64,000 nt of DNA from Anaerolineales bacterium (GCA_020060625.1 JAGUZU010000016.1:1-64000), one strand, 5' to 3'. Shown: positions 14,747 to 24,845, counted from the first letter of the stretch. Notes: a model not told the origin generated them from the sequence alone. Program-made: numbers and translations.

Positions 14747-17167
14747 TCATTCCGTCATCCCGTACAACCGCCTGTACACCACGTAAATTTCGTAAATGTA
14801 CCGGATGTAGTTCCGCGTCTCTTCGAAGCGCACGCTTTCGAGGAAGAGGTCGGGATCATTACCCGAAAGTTCCCTCCATTGCAGCGCGTTGCCGGGACCG
14901 CCGTTATACGCGGCAAGCGCGGCATATAAGTCGCCGTTGAAGAGGGTGCGGTTCTTTGCGAGATAGTGTGTCCCGAACAGGATGCTCACATAAGGGCGGT
15001 ACAGGTCTTCTTCTGAATAGTCCAATGGTTTGCCGAGTTCCGAAGCGATCTGCGCTCCCGTGGACGGGATGATCTGCATCAAACCGCGCGCGCCTGCGTT
15101 GGAACTGACAAATCCCTCGAAGAAACTTTCCTGACGCACCACGCTGTAAATGAACAGGGGGTCGAATCCGTTTTTCTGCGCCTCCGGGATGACAAGTTCG
15201 GGGAAGTAAAGCCCGTAGCGGATCTGGCTGAAGTAGGCGGGCGCCATCATGGATTCCGTGTGTTCGTTCAAACCTGCCAGCGTGAGGACTTGTCTCGCGG
15301 CAAAGATGGCGGAGCGATACAAGCCCAGGTCCAGCAGGTAATTCGTCAACCGGTAACTGCCAACCGCATCCTGGCTCGTTTCGAGTTGGGTTCGCAAATC
15401 TTCGAATTCGGCGCGCGCCTTTTCATACATCCCCATGTCCCAATATTCCCTGCCGCGAATGACGCGTTCATCGGAGGCGAGCGGACCAAGTCCGCTTAAG
15501 ACCACATCGTCGGCGAGGTTGAACGTCAGGCGCATCCACGTATCCGCATCGGTCCGGTCTTGAAGCGGATTCGGTGTAAGGTTTGCCGAGGGGACCGGCT
15601 CGAATGGCGCGCGGTCCAGCAGCAAATCCCTCGCGCGTTCGCTGTAATATCCGCCGGCATAACGGTTTTGTCCCTCGCGCCAGGCGTCGAGGGCGGCGGC
15701 TTCATTTCCAAGCGCCTGCTGGGTTTTTCCGACCCACAACAACGCGCGGGATTGATCGCTCGCGGATTCGGACAACACGAGACTGCGATTGAACGATTCC
15801 AACGCTGTCGCAAAATCCGCCTGACGGTAATAAATGACGCCCATCAAAAACACCGCGTTGGACGCTTGAAGCGTGCCGGGATGTTCATTCGCCACGCGCG
15901 CCCAGGTTTCCACCGCCTTGTCGTATTGAGCGCTGCGTTCGTAGATGCGTCCCGCGCTCATCAGATAATCAATTGCGAGATTGGTGTTCGGCGCGGCTTT
16001 TACGAAATTCAAAAGTGTTTCAGCCGCTTTTGTGTATTCGCCCTTTTGCGCCCATTCGATGAACGCTTTTTCGCCCCAGGCATCTCCCCAACGCGGATGG
16101 TCGGGATAGTTTGTAATGAAAGTTTCATAATCGAGCAGGGCTTCGTCGTACAAACTCAACCTGCTCTTCGATACGGCGCGATAGTAATACGCCGTGCCGT
16201 CTTCATCGGCGGGTTTCGCTGAAAGGTATCGGTCGAAGGCGGCAATGGCGACGCCGTATTGCCCGGCGAAATAATCCACCAGTCCGCGGTTCAATTCATC
16301 CACCGTCCCGCCCGCATCCAGCAGCGCGATGAGGCTGAGATAGGCATAATACGAAAGCGGATAGTTCTCGACCGCCAGCCGGAACCTTGCCAGCGCCTCT
16401 TCGTTCTGACCGAGGGACTGGTGCAGCAACCCAACCTCGTAGATCGCCTGAGCCTTGATGTAATCGCTCGAGGCTCGGGCGATTACACCATCGTAAAGCG
16501 CAAAGGCTTCGGTGTGATTGCCCAACTGCGCCTGCGTGGCAGCGGCTTTTAAATCCAGGGTGATGTCGTCGCCGAGGGCGGGGGCTTGGATGGCGGCAGT
16601 ATAAGCGGATAAAGCGTCCGCGTATTGCTTGGCGCTGTACAAGGCATCGCCGCGTAATTCTTGCGCGTAGGCATCAAGGTGGCCGGGGCGCAGACTGAGG
16701 TAGGTCTGCCATGAGTCTGCGGCGGCTTGATAATTCTCCAAGCGATAATGGACGAACCCTTGCAGGAAGTATGCCTGTCCAAAATGCGGCGACTGCGGAT
16801 ATTCCGCGATCAATGTTTGCAATGCCGTCAGCGTTTCGTTGTATCGTCCTTCGGCATAATAGATGCGCGCCTCGCCCCATTTGGCGGCGGCGCGGATCAT
16901 TGGATCGGGCGAGTCTTGTAATGCGACGGAATATTGCAGGAGCGCGGAATCGTAATCGCCGTAGAACAACGCCTGGTCGCCGACGCCGACGCGAGCGGTG
17001 GGAAGCGGTGTGGGCGTGACGGTGGGAGTGAAGGTCGCTTCGGGGGTGGGGGAAAGGCTGGGAGTCACCGTCCAGCCGGGAGGGATGGTGGGAAGGTCCG
17101 GGAGGACGGAACAAGCCGTGATGGTCAGAACAAGCCAAAGTCCGGGAAGGAGGCGGGGGGTCTTCAT
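14747..17167 (-). CDS. TPR-repeat lipoprotein with C-terminal lytic transglycosylase (SLT) domain
   Basis: 806 residues. The lipobox VLTITACS is in the signal peptide. A Thr/Pro linker is followed by a long array of TPR-like repeats (about 60-620). A C-terminal SLT/Slt70-type domain follows (about 650-790) with VVRQESFF (catalytic Glu), SNAGARGLMQIIPSTG, LFGTHYL and AALAAYNGGPGNA. This is the soluble-Slt70 layout: a helical superhelix feeding a goose-type lysozyme domain, here membrane-anchored. It cleaves glycan strands to 1,6-anhydromuropeptides. Start: the ATG at 17165-17167 is chosen because it gives a proper lipoprotein signal and lies 6 nt after a TATAAA hexamer. The longer frame adds 13 residues with no signal character. 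Confidence 0.92.
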   Translation of the reverse strand: MKTPRLLPGLWLVLTITACSVLPDLPTIPPGWTVTPSLSPTPEATFTPTVTPTPLPTARVGVGDQALFYGDYDSALLQYSVALQDSPDPMIRAAAKWGEARIYYAEGRYNETLTALQTLIAEYPQSPHFGQAYFLQGFVHYRLENYQAAADSWQTYLSLRPGHLDAYAQELRGDALYSAKQYADALSAYTAAIQAPALGDDITLDLKAAATQAQLGNHTEAFALYDGVIARASSDYIKAQAIYEVGLLHQSLGQNEEALARFRLAVENYPLSYYAYLSLIALLDAGGTVDELNRGLVDYFAGQYGVAIAAFDRYLSAKPADEDGTAYYYRAVSKSRLSLYDEALLDYETFITNYPDHPRWGDAWGEKAFIEWAQKGEYTKAAETLLNFVKAAPNTNLAIDYLMSAGRIYERSAQYDKAVETWARVANEHPGTLQASNAVFLMGVIYYRQADFATALESFNRSLVLSESASDQSRALLWVGKTQQALGNEAAALDAWREGQNRYAGGYYSERARDLLLDRAPFEPVPSANLTPNPLQDRTDADTWMRLTFNLADDVVLSGLGPLASDERVIRGREYWDMGMYEKARAEFEDLRTQLETSQDAVGSYRLTNYLLDLGLYRSAIFAARQVLTLAGLNEHTESMMAPAYFSQIRYGLYFPELVIPEAQKNGFDPLFIYSVVRQESFFEGFVSSNAGARGLMQIIPSTGAQIASELGKPLDYSEEDLYRPYVSILFGTHYLAKNRTLFNGDLYAALAAYNGGPGNALQWRELSGNDPDLFLESVRFEETRNYIRYIYEIYVVYRRLYGMTE

Positions 17168-17173
17168 CCCGTT

Positions 17174-17179
17174 TTTATA
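17174..17179 (-). promoter_or_regulatory. -10 hexamer TATAAA, leaderless type, for the SLT lipoprotein
   Basis: TATAAA on the reverse strand ends 6 nt before the ATG at 17165-17167. The forward aldolase promoter (TATAAT, 17221) lies back to back with it. Confidence 0.5.
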
Positions 17180-17220
17180 CTGGTAAACCAGGGGCGCGTC
17201 AAGCAAGGTTGTGTTTGGGA

Positions 17221-17226
17221 TATAAT
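17221..17226 (+). promoter_or_regulatory. -10 hexamer TATAAT for the aldolase-mtnA operon
   Basis: TATAAT is followed by 9 nt and then the ATG at 17236, so the message is leaderless or nearly so. It supports 17236 over the upstream in-frame TTG. Confidence 0.6.
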
Positions 17227-17235
17227 GCCTGCGTC

Positions 17236-17904
17236 ATGTTAAATTTTTCATCTCCAATCAATGAAGCAGACCTGCGCCGCGCCATTGTCGAGTGCGGGCG
17301 CGTCGCTTATGAACGTCATTTGGTGACGTCGAACGACGGGAACATTTCGGTTCGCATGGATGACGGGCGCGTGCTAATTACGCCTTCCGGAATTTCAAAG
17401 GGACGTTTGAGTTTGGACGACATGCTGGTCGTTGACCTCGACGGCAATGTGCTTGCATCCCGCCCGGATCGAAAGCCGTCTTCCGAAACACCCATGCACC
17501 TCGAAGTGTACAAACAGCGCGAAGACGCGCGAGCCGTTCTTCATGCGCATCCGATCTTTGCGACGACGCTCACGGTTGCCGGGTTGGAATTTCCGAACGA
17601 CGTATTGCCTGAAGTGCTGCTCACGCTGGGCGATGTGCCGGTTACGGAGTATGCCACGCCCTCCTCGCATGAAGACGCCGAAGTGATCCGTCCGTTTTTG
17701 AAAACGCACAACGCCATGCTTCTCCGCCAGCATGGAAGCCTGACGTATGGAAAGAATCTCGACGAAGCCCTGATCCATCTGGAGCGCATCGAACATGTGG
17801 CGGAAATTTTCTGGCGCGCCAAAACGCTCGGCGAGGTGAAGCGCGTCCCGCCGGAGGCGCAGGCGAAACTGATTGAATTGCGCGAAAAATTTTTTTCGAG
17901 GTGA
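17236..17904 (+). CDS. class II aldolase/adducin family protein, likely methylthioribulose-1-phosphate aldolase
   Basis: 222 residues with the zinc aldolase signature: SNDGNISVR (phosphate loop), SSETPMHLEVY (catalytic Glu), LHAHPIF (two zinc His) and LRQHGSLTYG (third zinc His). Family members split fuculose-, ribulose- or methylthioribulose-1-phosphate. The gene overlaps by RBS with mtnA, the isomerase that makes 5-methylthioribulose-1-phosphate. That pairing matches the known DHAP shunt, in which a class II aldolase cleaves the compound to dihydroxyacetone phosphate and methylthioacetaldehyde. An MtnB-type dehydratase belongs to the same superfamily and remains an alternative. Confidence 0.85.
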   Translation: MLNFSSPINEADLRRAIVECGRVAYERHLVTSNDGNISVRMDDGRVLITPSGISKGRLSLDDMLVVDLDGNVLASRPDRKPSSETPMHLEVYKQREDARAVLHAHPIFATTLTVAGLEFPNDVLPEVLLTLGDVPVTEYATPSSHEDAEVIRPFLKTHNAMLLRQHGSLTYGKNLDEALIHLERIEHVAEIFWRAKTLGEVKRVPPEAQAKLIELREKFFSR

Positions 17905-17909
17905 AAACC

Positions 17910-18950
17910 ATGCGAACTGTATTTTGGGAAAACAACGAACTGAAGATGATCGATCAGCGCATCCTGCCGGGTCGGTTTGAAGTTCTTTCCTATCGCGATC
18001 ATAAAGCGGTTGCGCATGCAATTACGGACATGGTTGTTCGCGGCGCGCCCGCAATCGGAGCCGCCGCCGCATTCGGGCTTGCGCTGGCTGGATATGAATC
18101 CGCCTCTTCCTCGACCCGTGACCTGCTCGCTGATCTCCAATCCGCCGCTGCCACGCTGAAAGCCGCCCGCCCAACGGCGGTCAATTTGGCTTGGGCGGTG
18201 GACCGGGTCTTGGGCGCTGCGAACAGCTCAAAGGAAGTTGGAAGCGCGGATGAACTTCGTCAATTGATTTTAGGCGAAGCCCAGCGCATTGCGGATGAAG
18301 ATGTGGAGATCAACAAACGCATGGCGGAGCATGGCGCGGCGCTGATCGACGACGGCGACACGATCATTCATCACTGCAACACGGGCGCGCTGGCAACCGT
18401 GGATTGGGGGACGGCGCTCGGCGTGATCCGCACGGCGCATGAACAGGGCAAGAAAATTCATGTGCTTGTGGATGAAACCCGTCCGCGCTTGCAGGGCGCG
18501 CGGCTGACCGCGTGGGAATTGGAGCAGTACGGAATTCCTTATGAAATTATCAGCGATAATACGGCGGGATATTTTCTGAAAGCGGGCAAGGTGCAGAAAT
18601 GTTTCGTCGGCTCGGACCGTACTGCCGCGAATGGCGACGTTGCGAATAAGATCGGCACGTACATGCTGGCGCTTGCCGCGTTCGATAACGGCGTGCCGTT
18701 CTATCCCGTCGTGCCGACTTCGACGATTGATTTGTCACTTGCTCATGGTGATCTGATTCCCATCGAAGAACGTAATCCGCAGGAGGTGCTTGGGTTGGAG
18801 TTCGAAGGTCAGCGCGTTGCGCCGCAGAATGCCAAAGCCCGCAACATCGCTTTTGACGTCACGCCCGCGAGATTGGTGACGGGTATCGTCACGGAAAATG
18901 GCGTGGCGTATCCGCCGTTTGAGGTCAGTTTGAAGAAGCTGGTCAAGTGA
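17910..18950 (+). CDS. mtnA: S-methyl-5-thioribose-1-phosphate isomerase
   Basis: 346 residues of the eIF2B-like isomerase family. Key blocks are MVVRGAPAIGAAAAFG, IIHHCNTGALATVDWGT (catalytic Cys), VDETRPRLQGARLTAWEL, and the catalytic Asp in VGSDRTAANGDVANKIGTY. It converts 5-methylthioribose-1-phosphate to methylthioribulose-1-phosphate in methylthioadenosine recycling. An AGGTG ribosome site 6 nt upstream selects the ATG at 17910 over a GTG that overlaps the aldolase stop. It is followed by an intrinsic terminator at 18968. No methylthioadenosine phosphorylase, nucleosidase or MtnK is adjacent. Confidence 0.95.
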   Translation: MRTVFWENNELKMIDQRILPGRFEVLSYRDHKAVAHAITDMVVRGAPAIGAAAAFGLALAGYESASSSTRDLLADLQSAAATLKAARPTAVNLAWAVDRVLGAANSSKEVGSADELRQLILGEAQRIADEDVEINKRMAEHGAALIDDGDTIIHHCNTGALATVDWGTALGVIRTAHEQGKKIHVLVDETRPRLQGARLTAWELEQYGIPYEIISDNTAGYFLKAGKVQKCFVGSDRTAANGDVANKIGTYMLALAAFDNGVPFYPVVPTSTIDLSLAHGDLIPIEERNPQEVLGLEFEGQRVAPQNAKARNIAFDVTPARLVTGIVTENGVAYPPFEVSLKKLVK

Positions 18951-18967
18951 TAAACCGAAAAGATTTA

Positions 18968-19001
18968 ACAAGAGCGCGCCTTTGCAAAGGCGCGCTTTTG
19001 T
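18968..19001 (+). terminator. intrinsic terminator after mtnA
   Basis: A 12-bp perfect stem (AGCGCGCCTTTG/CAAAGGCGCGCT, 18973-18996) is followed by TTTGTT. It closes the aldolase-mtnA operon. Confidence 0.85.
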
Positions 19002-19112
19002 TAACTTGAAATCCCCCGCCAACTTCCTTATACTTACATGAGAGTTCTTTTAGCGGGGAAGGAGACTTTGAAGGAGTGAAGAAACGTCCGATTTTTTGTA
19101 AAGGAGGAAGAT

Positions 19113-19889
19113 GTGAAACACTTGCTGTATCTTGCCGCCGGGGCTTTGATTCTGTTTTTATCCGCATGCGGCGGGGCTCCCGCGGATACTCAAGCGGTGG
19201 AACAACCTGTTGAGCCTGCGCCCACCGATATACCCACGAAAACGTCTGAACCAACCGCCGAGCCGACTTCCACACCCATTCCCACGGCTTTGCCCGAAGG
19301 CGTCTTCTTTCGCGATGACTTCAACGGCTCCTTCCAGGAGGGCTGGACATGGGATTCAGAAGACCCGGCAAAGTGGACTTTTGTAGAAGATGACGGGGAG
19401 CAATGGCTTCAGATCATTGGAAACCCGGGGCGTTCGAATGTGTTGATGCGGGATGTTCCCGAAGGAGATTTTGCCGTCGTTGCCCACATCAAAGCGGACC
19501 CTCATCTAAACTTTCATCAGGCAAATATTTTTGTTTTTCAAGATCTTGAAAATTACATTGTCGTCAACACCGGATACTGTCAGCCATGCCCCGTCGGCGG
19601 ACACGGATACTTCATGGAAACGGTCGTCACGGGCGGCGGCGCGTTGAACCATTACGAACTTCCGCGCGGCGAGTTTGACCTGGACGTTTATCTGAAAATC
19701 GAGGTCGCGAATAACGTGATCAGCGGCTACTATGCGACCCAGCCCGGCGAATGGACTCGCATCGGGCGCTTCGGGAACTTCTACGATTTGAACAGCATCG
19801 GTCTGAGCGCCACGAATTCTTCTCCTCCCGGCGGCACGCCGGAGGATATCATCGCGCGGTTCGATTATTTTGAAGTGATTGCGCCGTAG
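19113..19889 (+). CDS. lipoprotein with a concanavalin-like (LamG/DUF1349-type) domain
   Basis: 258 residues. Signal with lipobox LFLSACGG, then a Pro/Thr linker (about 25-65), then one beta-sandwich domain starting FRDDFNGSFQEGWTW and ending IIARFDYFEVI. Strand motifs such as AVVAHIKADP and WTRIGRFG fit the jelly-roll family seen in glycosidase-associated carbohydrate-binding modules. No catalytic residues can be assigned. The start is GTG at 19113 with a strong RBS (AAGGAGGAAG); the overlapping ATG runs straight into a stop. It is probably a surface sugar-binding protein. Confidence 0.8.
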   Translation: MKHLLYLAAGALILFLSACGGAPADTQAVEQPVEPAPTDIPTKTSEPTAEPTSTPIPTALPEGVFFRDDFNGSFQEGWTWDSEDPAKWTFVEDDGEQWLQIIGNPGRSNVLMRDVPEGDFAVVAHIKADPHLNFHQANIFVFQDLENYIVVNTGYCQPCPVGGHGYFMETVVTGGGALNHYELPRGEFDLDVYLKIEVANNVISGYYATQPGEWTRIGRFGNFYDLNSIGLSATNSSPPGGTPEDIIARFDYFEVIAP

Positions 19890-19983
19890 GAAATTCTTTA
19901 CAATCCATTCGTCCCGTGATAAACTCGCGGCTGTTCTTGATTCCAGCGCACTCGCAAGGGTGCGCCTTTTTCTGCGAGTTGAT

Positions 19984-20940
19984 ATGGAAATTTTGCTCAC
20001 TGGTTCTGTCGCCTACGATTACCTGATGACCTTCCCCGGTCAATTCAAGGAACAAATCCTTCCCGAACGGCTGTCATCCATCAGCCTCTCCTTTTTGGTG
20101 GATTCGATGTCCAAACAGCGCGGCGGTATCGCGCCGAATATTGCCTACACCATGGCGCTGCTCGGTCAAAAGCCGCGCGTGATGGCAACCGTCGGCGAGG
20201 ATTTCGACGAATACCGCCTCTGGCTCGAATCGAAAGGCGTGGATACATCGCTCATGAAGGTCATCCCTGGCGTCTTTACCGCCTCGTTCTTCGCGACGAC
20301 GGATCATGATTCCGCCCAGATTGCCTCTTTCTACCCCGGAGCGATGGCGCACTCCGCCTCGCAGTCCCTCAAAGAACTGGATGGAAAACCGGACTTGGTC
20401 ATCGTCTCTCCCAGTTCACCGGATGCGATGATGAAATTTCCCGCCGAATGCCGCGAGTTGGGGCTTCCGTATTTGTACGACCCAAGTCAGCAGGTATTGC
20501 GCCTCGAAGGGAATGAACTCGCGCGCGACATGGAAGGCGCGGAATTCCTTTTCTGCAACGATTACGAATTCGGGCTGATCTCCAAGAAAACCGGCTGGGA
20601 CTTGCAGCAGATCCTCAGGCATGTACAAGTGGTGGTCATCACGCGCGGCGGCGAAGGCGCCCATCTTTATACGAACGGGACCGAAGTCCATATCCCAACC
20701 GTCCCGGAGGAAAAGATCGTGGACCCCACCGGAGTCGGCGACGCATTCCGAGGCGGATTCCTGGCGGGTTACGCTCACGATTTCGATTGGAAACTTTGCG
20801 GCGAGATCGGCTCGCTTTCCGCGGTTTACTGTCTCGAACAACGCGGCACGCAGAACCACTATTACAAACGCGAAGAATTTGTCCAGCGTTTTCGTCAGCA
20901 TTTCGATGACGGCGGAAGGCTGGATATTCTGTTGAAATAA
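19984..20940 (+). CDS. PfkB-family carbohydrate/nucleoside kinase
   Basis: 318 residues. Ribokinase-fold signatures: the N-terminal strand EILLTGSVAYDYLMTFPG, GGIAPNIAYTMALLG (substrate lid), and the anion-hole block DPTGVGDAFRGGFLAG with catalytic Asp. Its closest character is adenosine-kinase-like PfkB proteins of bacteria. The neighbour downstream is ahcY, whose product adenosine must be removed for the reaction to run forward, so adenosine is a plausible substrate. A sugar cannot be excluded. The ATG at 19984 starts the first beta strand. The longer frame adds about 35 residues from an intergenic hairpin region and is rejected. Confidence 0.85.
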   Translation: MEILLTGSVAYDYLMTFPGQFKEQILPERLSSISLSFLVDSMSKQRGGIAPNIAYTMALLGQKPRVMATVGEDFDEYRLWLESKGVDTSLMKVIPGVFTASFFATTDHDSAQIASFYPGAMAHSASQSLKELDGKPDLVIVSPSSPDAMMKFPAECRELGLPYLYDPSQQVLRLEGNELARDMEGAEFLFCNDYEFGLISKKTGWDLQQILRHVQVVVITRGGEGAHLYTNGTEVHIPTVPEEKIVDPTGVGDAFRGGFLAGYAHDFDWKLCGEIGSLSAVYCLEQRGTQNHYYKREEFVQRFRQHFDDGGRLDILLK

Positions 20941-20948
20941 CTTTTATG

Positions 20949-21017
20949 GGTCATTCTGAACAAAGCGAAGAATCTCGTCCCTATGCGGAGAGACTCTTCG
21001 TTCCGCTCAGAGTGACA
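20949..21017. repeat. interspersed palindromic repeat, GTCATTCTGA/TCAGAGTGAC family, copy A
   Basis: An imperfect inverted repeat of about 70 bp with ends GGTCATTCTGA and TCAGAGTGACA and inner arms AGCGAAGAATCTC and GAGACTCTTCG. A related copy lies at 36878-36967, and a worn copy probably lies at 1536-1589. Confidence 0.75.
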
Positions 21018-21021
21018 TTAA

Positions 21022-22377
<1,356 letters not shown>

Positions 22378-22440
22378 TTCGACGCTTCGACAAGCTCAGC
22401 GCAAGTTTACGATTTCAAATTTACGATTTTGGATTCACAA

Positions 22441-22475
22441 AACAGCCTCGTGGACGTTCGTCCGCGGGGCTGTTT
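22441..22475. terminator. intrinsic terminator between converging ahcY and the PD-(D/E)XK-like gene
   Basis: The stem AACAGCC...GGCTGTT encloses GGACG/CGTCC and is followed by T-rich sequence. It separates two converging genes. Confidence 0.8.
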
Positions 22476-22479
22476 GATT

Positions 22480-23043
22480 TCACAATTCCATGATCCCCTG
22501 TTTCACCAGCGTTTCGAGATAAACGGCTTGTTTTTTCCCGACCAGCCTGCTCAGCCTCGGCGCTTCGAAGATGAGTTGTTTGATCTTTCGCAGGGGATAG
22601 ACCACGCATTTATAACCCTCCTTCAAATCTTCATAGACCACCAGGCAAACCCACGCATCGGGCGAATTGAGGATCGGGTCGCGGCGTTCGGGCGAATCCT
22701 GAAACGTCCACGAAAGACCGTAACGATTGGCGGCGGAGCGGCGCTGAGTCTTGACTGCCACCTCCAGCCCGTTGACCTTCAAATCCGCCGCCCAGGATTT
22801 GCGCCTCGCCTCATACACGCCGTAATCTGGTCCTTCGACCCGGCATTCCCTTCTCTCGAATAGAATCCGCACCGCCTCCTCGCCCAATTTGCTGACGAAA
22901 TGATCGTCGCGTATCTTTTCTTGGATGGACTGGCGGCTGTCTTCATAGTTAACAGTCCCTATCACTTCGACTGCAAAGGCGCGGGCGCGTTCCACAGCAT
23001 CGGTTGGGATGTGGACAGTCTGCGGAGATTGAAAAGTTGGCAT
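22480..23043 (-). CDS. uncharacterised protein with possible PD-(D/E)XK-like core
   Basis: 187 residues, no signal peptide. A helix-rich N-terminus (HIPTDAVERARAFAVEVIG) is followed by LGEEAVRILFE, GPDYGVYEARR and WAADLKVNGLEVAVKTQ. This order (Glu in a helix, an Asp before a strand, a strand ending in Lys) resembles restriction-endonuclease-fold proteins, but the acidic residue normally two before the Lys is Ala here. That makes a nuclease activity uncertain. The rest contains GLSWTFQ and WVCLVVYEDL strands. It is not next to restriction or defence genes. The start at 23043 is set by a TATAAT 7 nt upstream. Confidence 0.65.
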   Translation of the reverse strand: MPTFQSPQTVHIPTDAVERARAFAVEVIGTVNYEDSRQSIQEKIRDDHFVSKLGEEAVRILFERRECRVEGPDYGVYEARRKSWAADLKVNGLEVAVKTQRRSAANRYGLSWTFQDSPERRDPILNSPDAWVCLVVYEDLKEGYKCVVYPLRKIKQLIFEAPRLSRLVGKKQAVYLETLVKQGIMEL

Positions 23044-23050
23044 GACGCCG

Positions 23051-23056
23051 ATTATA
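23051..23056 (-). promoter_or_regulatory. -10 hexamer TATAAT, leaderless type, for the gene ending at 22480
   Basis: TATAAT on the reverse strand precedes the ATG (23041-23043) by 7 nt. There is no RBS. This rejects the longer reading frame up to 23127. Confidence 0.6.
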
Positions 23057-23117
23057 CAAAATAATAGGGCTTGCAGAAATGTCTCTGCAAGCCCTATTTG
23101 ACAGATTGCTGGTCCGT

Positions 23118-23906
23118 TTATGGACAACCCTTTGATACGCTCTTTTTGGCAGCTTTCCCGGCGCCGTTGAAGGCTTCGACTTCAAAAATGGATTCGCTGT
23201 TTGCCGCAAATGAGCCGAATGGAGCGACGTTATATGACGTGCTGTTCGCTGGGATGCTGGCAGCCAGTGCGCCATTGATGTAAATATTAAAGCCGTCTTC
23301 GTTGTTGGATTTATCGTCCCAGCTTAAAGTGCCTCCATGCTGATAAGGAGCAGCGCCTCCGCAGGTTGTCATATTCATGGCAACATTATCCACTGCTGCT
23401 GGGCTGGCCAATGTGGGCGTTGCGGTGGGTGTGGGCGTATATGTCGGTGTGGGAGTGGGCGGAACTGGATACTCTGGTAAATTGGCGGTATTTCCGGTCA
23501 CTGTGGCATATTCACCCCAGAGCCAGCAGGTCCCTGAGCCGTTGATGCGTTTGATGACCCAATAATTGGGCACACCAGAATTTTTGCCAACCACTTCCGC
23601 AACCTGCCCGACGACAAGCGCGTCAATTTGCTGATAGATCACGCCAGGACCTGTGCGGCAGTTGGTGTTCACGCTCACCGAAACGGTTGGCACAGATGGC
23701 GTTACAGTAAGTTCCGGCGTGGCGGTAAACTCCGGGGTGGCAGTATCCTGTGGGGCGGGCGTGTCGGGGCTTGCGCCGGCGAGGGCGGTGAGAGTCAGCG
23801 CCAGGTCGGGCGTGGGGGTTTCGGTTGTCTGTCCACTGGGGAGGTTGCAGGCTGAAAGAACAGTGATCAATATCAAAGACAATAAAGTAATTTTTTTCCT
23901 GAACAT
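23118..23906 (-). CDS. lipoprotein with SH3-like domain and C-terminal Fn3-like domain
   Basis: 262 residues. Lipobox VLSACNLPSG near 19, then a Thr/Pro-rich linker, an SH3b-type domain (about 80-150: NCRTGPGVIYQQIDALVVGQVAEVVGK, WLWGEY), a second PTPTPTYTPTPT linker, and a beta domain (about 185-262: GGTLSWDDKSNNEDGFNIYING) of fibronectin III type. It is surface-exposed and probably wall-binding, with no catalytic motif. The start at 23904-23906 has a GGAGAG ribosome site. Its lipobox and linker resemble the peptidoglycan-binding lipoprotein at 51866-52870. Confidence 0.82.
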   Translation of the reverse strand: MFRKKITLLSLILITVLSACNLPSGQTTETPTPDLALTLTALAGASPDTPAPQDTATPEFTATPELTVTPSVPTVSVSVNTNCRTGPGVIYQQIDALVVGQVAEVVGKNSGVPNYWVIKRINGSGTCWLWGEYATVTGNTANLPEYPVPPTPTPTYTPTPTATPTLASPAAVDNVAMNMTTCGGAAPYQHGGTLSWDDKSNNEDGFNIYINGALAASIPANSTSYNVAPFGSFAANSESIFEVEAFNGAGKAAKKSVSKGCP

Positions 23907-23928
23907 CACTCTCTCCTTTTCAAACGTC

Positions 23929-23956
23929 ATTATGACACAACTTATAAAAAGGTCAA
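23929..23956 (-). promoter_or_regulatory. sigma-70-type promoter of the SH3/Fn3 lipoprotein
   Basis: On the reverse strand TTGACC (-35, 23951-23956), 16 bp, CATAAT (-10, 23929-23934). A UTR with GGAGAG follows. A 9-bp direct repeat (plus-strand GGTACTACT at 23975-23983 and 23999-24007) lies just upstream and may be a regulator site. Confidence 0.55.
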
Positions 23957-24002
23957 GCAAATGAATGTGATATTGGTACTACTCAGGGAATGTCCGCTGG
24001 TA

Positions 24003-24845
24003 CTACTTCCTGATTCGGTTTTCGCTCAACCTTCGCCACTCTTCGATGGAAAGCGTCTCTGCCCGTCGCATCGGGTCTATGCCCGCGGAAGTAAGCAGGG
24101 CTTCCGCATCCTGCGGCTCGATGTGCAAGCCCGACGAAAGCGAGTTCCTCAACGTCTTGCGTTTTTGGCTGAAGCCCGCCTTGATCAGTTTGAAAAATGT
24201 ATCGAGCAGTTCGGCGGGGATGCGCGGCTCTTCGTGGATGTCGATGCGCAGGACGGCGGAATCCACTTTGGGAACGGGGTGAAACGCGGACGCCGGAATC
24301 CGCGCCGCGATTCGCGGCTGACCGTACACCTGCACGCTCAACCCAAGCAGACTCAAATCCCCCGGCTGGGCGCAGATGCGTTCCGCGACCTCCTTTTGAA
24401 TGGTGAGGACGACGCGCCTCGGTTTCGGGTCGCTTTCGAGCAAATGACGAATGATGGCGGACGTGATGTTGTAGGGAATGTTTGCCGCGACGATGTAACC
24501 CGGCTGATCAACAAGATCGGCGATGGATAGCTTCAGAATATCGCCATGCACCACCCGCACGTTCGGATACGGCGCGAGAACCGCCTCCAGCGGAAGCAAA
24601 AGATCGGGGTCCAGTTCAACAGCCGTAACGGTCCGGGCGGAGGCGGCAAGATAGCGGGTGAGGCTTCCCAAACCGGGACCAATTTCGAGGACGCAGTCAT
24701 CCTTCAAAATTTCCGCGGCGTCGGCGATCTTTTCGAGAATGGAATCATCCTGGAGGAAGTTTTGTCCGAGGCGTTTATCTGCGCGAAGACCGTATCGCTT
24801 GAGAACAACGGTGACATTAAGTGGGGGGATCGAGGCGCGGTTCAT
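24003..24845 (-). CDS. rsmA: 16S rRNA (adenine1518-N6/adenine1519-N6)-dimethyltransferase
   Basis: 280 residues (KsgA/Dim1 family). N-terminal RADKRLGQNFLQD, SAM-binding motif LEIGPGLGSLTRYL, acidic loop TAVELDPDLL, catalytic NIPYNITSAII (the NLPY-type motif), and the C-terminal FHPVPKVDSAVLRI and FSQKRKTLRNSLSS blocks. It dimethylates two adenines near the 3' end of 16S rRNA. Its start overlaps the LCP stop (ATGA at 24842-24845), and upstream lies a 3D/G5 protein. The arrangement echoes yabE-ksgA and rpfB-ksgA of Gram-positive bacteria, with an LCP gene inserted. Confidence 0.96.
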   Translation of the reverse strand: MNRASIPPLNVTVVLKRYGLRADKRLGQNFLQDDSILEKIADAAEILKDDCVLEIGPGLGSLTRYLAASARTVTAVELDPDLLLPLEAVLAPYPNVRVVHGDILKLSIADLVDQPGYIVAANIPYNITSAIIRHLLESDPKPRRVVLTIQKEVAERICAQPGDLSLLGLSVQVYGQPRIAARIPASAFHPVPKVDSAVLRIDIHEEPRIPAELLDTFFKLIKAGFSQKRKTLRNSLSSGLHIEPQDAEALLTSAGIDPMRRAETLSIEEWRRLSENRIRK

